From positions 1 to 6,302 of the forward strand of contig JBBTVO010000043.1 in NCBI GenBank assembly GCA_038063195.1: a stretch of 6,302 nt of DNA, read 5' to 3'. Below the pieces are notes generated by a model that searched no databases, had not been told where the DNA came from, and was given only the letters and a program-made list of their open reading frames with translations. Every line of letters begins with the position of its first letter. Position 1 is the first letter of the stretch. The stretch comes from JBBTVO01 sp038063195 (lineage in GTDB: Bacteria; Patescibacteriota; Microgenomatia; Levybacterales; UBA12049). Of the stretch, positions 4,588-6,302 are shown piece after piece. The position numbers and the translations under genes are program-made.

Positions 4588-6302
4588 ATGGCAAAGACCT
4601 CAGTAAAGACACAGATTGGAGAAACCACTCTAACATTTGAAACAGGAGAATTGGCTGCTCAGGCAACGGCAGCTGTTCTGGCACGCACTGGAGACACAGT
4701 AGTTTTAGTTACTGTTGTTGAAGGCGGCAAATCAGACCTGGATTATTTCCCATTATCAGTTGAATACGGAGAGAGACTTTACGCAGGAGGAAAAATTAAA
4801 GGTTCTCGTTGGGTAAAACGCGAAGGGCAGCCCTCAGATGATGCAGTTCTTGCAGGGCGTTTAATAGACAGATCGATTCGTCCTCTTTTTCCAAAAGGCT
4901 TCAAGAACGACGTTCAGGTTATTGTAACTGTTTTGTCAGTTGATGGTGAAAATGAAGCGGATGTCTTGGCTCTTAATGCTGTCTCTGCTGCACTGGCTAT
5001 TTCAAAAATCCCATGGAATGGACCGATTGGAGCTGTGAGAGTTGGTTGTGTTAAAGAATCAGGTAACGGAGGATCAGCCTGCATAATTAACCCGGGATCT
5101 GAACAGAAATATTCAGAGCTTGATTTGGTTGTATCTCAATCAAAAGACAAATCAAATATGATAGAAGCGCAAGCGCTTCAAGTTTCAGAAGATATTTTAA
5201 TTGAAGCAGTTGAATTGGCACATAAAGAAACAAGTAAGATTATAGATTTAATTGAAGATTTAGTTAAAAAAGTTGGAGCTAAAAAATTAACAGTGCCTGA
5301 GGAAAACACGCTTACGCAAGCAAAAAGTCTTATTGAAAAATCCTATAAAGCAGAAGTTCAAGCTCTTATTGAGACCCGTGTGGGTAAAGAAGGCAGCGGA
5401 ACCGAAACAGCAGATTTGATTGCAAAAATTGTAGAAGATAATAAAACAGCAAATCCTGACACAGAGCTTGATAAAAAAACAATCGTTAAAGCAGTTGAAA
5501 ACTTCATGTTTGCTCTTATTAAAGCGGATGTAATAGGGAAGAAAAAAAGAGCAGATGGAAGAAAACTGGATGAAATCAGGGAAATAAAAACAGAAGTTGG
5601 ACTTCTTCCAAGAACTCATGGTTCGGCTCTTTTTCAGCGGGGAATTACCCAAGCTCTATCAATTGTAACTCTGGGTTCACCTCGTATGGAACAGTTAATT
5701 GAATCAGCAGAAGGTGAAGAAACAAAAAGATATATCCATCATTATTCAGGATTGCCATATTCTTTTGGTCAGACAGGAAGAGTTGGTAGCCCTTCAAGAC
5801 GTGAGAAGGGACATGGAGCCTTGGCGGAGAAAGCTTTACTTGCAGTAATTCCAAGTCAGGACGAATTTCCATATACGATTAGAGTTGTTTCTGAAGTCTT
5901 ATCGCAAAATGGATCAAGTTCAATGGCAGCAACTTGCGGTTCAACTCTGGCTCTTATGGATGCAGGAGTTCCAATTACAAAACCGGTTGCGGGAATTTCA
6001 ATCGGAATGATGTCAGATGGAGATAGGTATGAGTTATTAACTGATATTATTGGTCTTGAAGATTTTTCAGGAGATATGGATTTTAAAGTTGCAGGAACAG
6101 ATACGGGAGTTACAGCGATTCAGCTTGATGTCAAAATTCCGGGCTTGACGATAAAACAGATAAAAGAAATTCTGCAAAGAGCAAAGGAAGCCCGACTTAA
6201 AGTTCTTGAAATAATCAATAAAACAATTCCAAAGCCTCGCGCAAATCTTTCTGTTTATGCACCAAAAATTGAAATGGTTAAAATTCCGGTTGAAAAGATC
6301 GG
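4588..6302 (+). CDS. pnp: Polyribonucleotide nucleotidyltransferase (PNPase), 3' end outside the window
   Basis: PNPase is the trimeric phosphorolytic 3'-5' exoribonuclease of RNA decay; it can also add 3' tails. The frame is open through 571 complete codons to the right edge. It covers the first RNase PH-like domain (about 1-145), the helical domain (about 150-310), and the second RNase PH-like core starting near RADGRKLDEI (321-330). The catalytic site is complete: NGSSSMA (441-447) for phosphate, and Asp492, Asp498 and Lys500 (GDMDFKVAG, 495-503), matching E. coli Asp486, Asp492 and Lys494. The window ends at VEKIG, where the KH domain should begin, so KH and S1 are not seen. The E. coli FFRR RNA-binding loop reads RWVKR (74-78), one residue longer, and the next EGRPS is EGQPS (79-83). 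The ATG directly follows an in-frame TAA at 4585-4587. Confidence 0.97.
   Translation, partial: MAKTSVKTQIGETTLTFETGELAAQATAAVLARTGDTVVLVTVVEGGKSDLDYFPLSVEYGERLYAGGKIKGSRWVKREGQPSDDAVLAGRLIDRSIRPLFPKGFKNDVQVIVTVLSVDGENEADVLALNAVSAALAISKIPWNGPIGAVRVGCVKESGNGGSACIINPGSEQKYSELDLVVSQSKDKSNMIEAQALQVSEDILIEAVELAHKETSKIIDLIEDLVKKVGAKKLTVPEENTLTQAKSLIEKSYKAEVQALIETRVGKEGSGTETADLIAKIVEDNKTANPDTELDKKTIVKAVENFMFALIKADVIGKKKRADGRKLDEIREIKTEVGLLPRTHGSALFQRGITQALSIVTLGSPRMEQLIESAEGEETKRYIHHYSGLPYSFGQTGRVGSPSRREKGHGALAEKALLAVIPSQDEFPYTIRVVSEVLSQNGSSSMAATCGSTLALMDAGVPITKPVAGISIGMMSDGDRYELLTDIIGLEDFSGDMDFKVAGTDTGVTAIQLDVKIPGLTIKQIKEILQRAKEARLKVLEIINKTIPKPRANLSVYAPKIEMVKIPVEKI

Overview
The window reads as a compact informational-gene operon from a bacterium of the candidate phyla radiation (Patescibacteria), most likely the Microgenomates side. 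That placement is an inference. It rests on a stripped-down IF-2 of 515 residues with no long N-terminal extension, a NusA with a shortened N-terminal domain, divergent PNPase loop residues, low GC, short spacers and mostly absent Shine-Dalgarno sequences. All genes lie on the + strand, and all five complete genes end in TAA.

Layout: nusA (12-1220), infB (1280-2827), a degenerate DHH-family phosphoesterase-like gene (2837-3979), a 63-codon gene of unknown function (4018-4209), a promoter (4224-4252), rpsO (4312-4581), and pnp (4588 to the right edge, cut off just before its KH domain). Many bacteria have the order rimP-nusA-ylxR-ylxQ-infB-rbfA-nrnA-truB-ribF-rpsO-pnp. Here the order is kept, but ylxR, ylxQ, rbfA, truB and ribF are missing. 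The DHH-like gene therefore sits where nrnA is expected, and the 63-codon gene fills the truB/ribF position.

The genes join transcription elongation and termination (NusA), translation initiation (IF-2), small-subunit assembly (uS15) and RNA decay (PNPase). The rpsO-pnp pair has its own promoter with an extended -10, so the window probably holds at least two transcription units.

Five points stand out. (1) The DHH-like protein keeps the family fold signature but has lost nearly every catalytic residue. Its DHHA1 domain is replaced by a Q/R-rich tail ending in a distinct peptide. (2) GC-rich, partly palindromic segments that resemble each other lie in frame in the non-conserved parts of NusA, IF-2 and the DHH-like protein, as if a small palindromic repeat had spread into coding sequence. 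(3) IF-2 lacks residues of the C2 domain tied to fMet-tRNA recognition. (4) The two spacers before the 63-codon gene and rpsO are built from heptanucleotide repeats (TAACNNN / AACTAAT type). (5) A 20-nt dyad lies just downstream of the rpsO promoter. No CRISPR array, tRNA, rRNA, insertion sequence or convincing intrinsic terminator was seen. No spacer exceeds about 110 bases.
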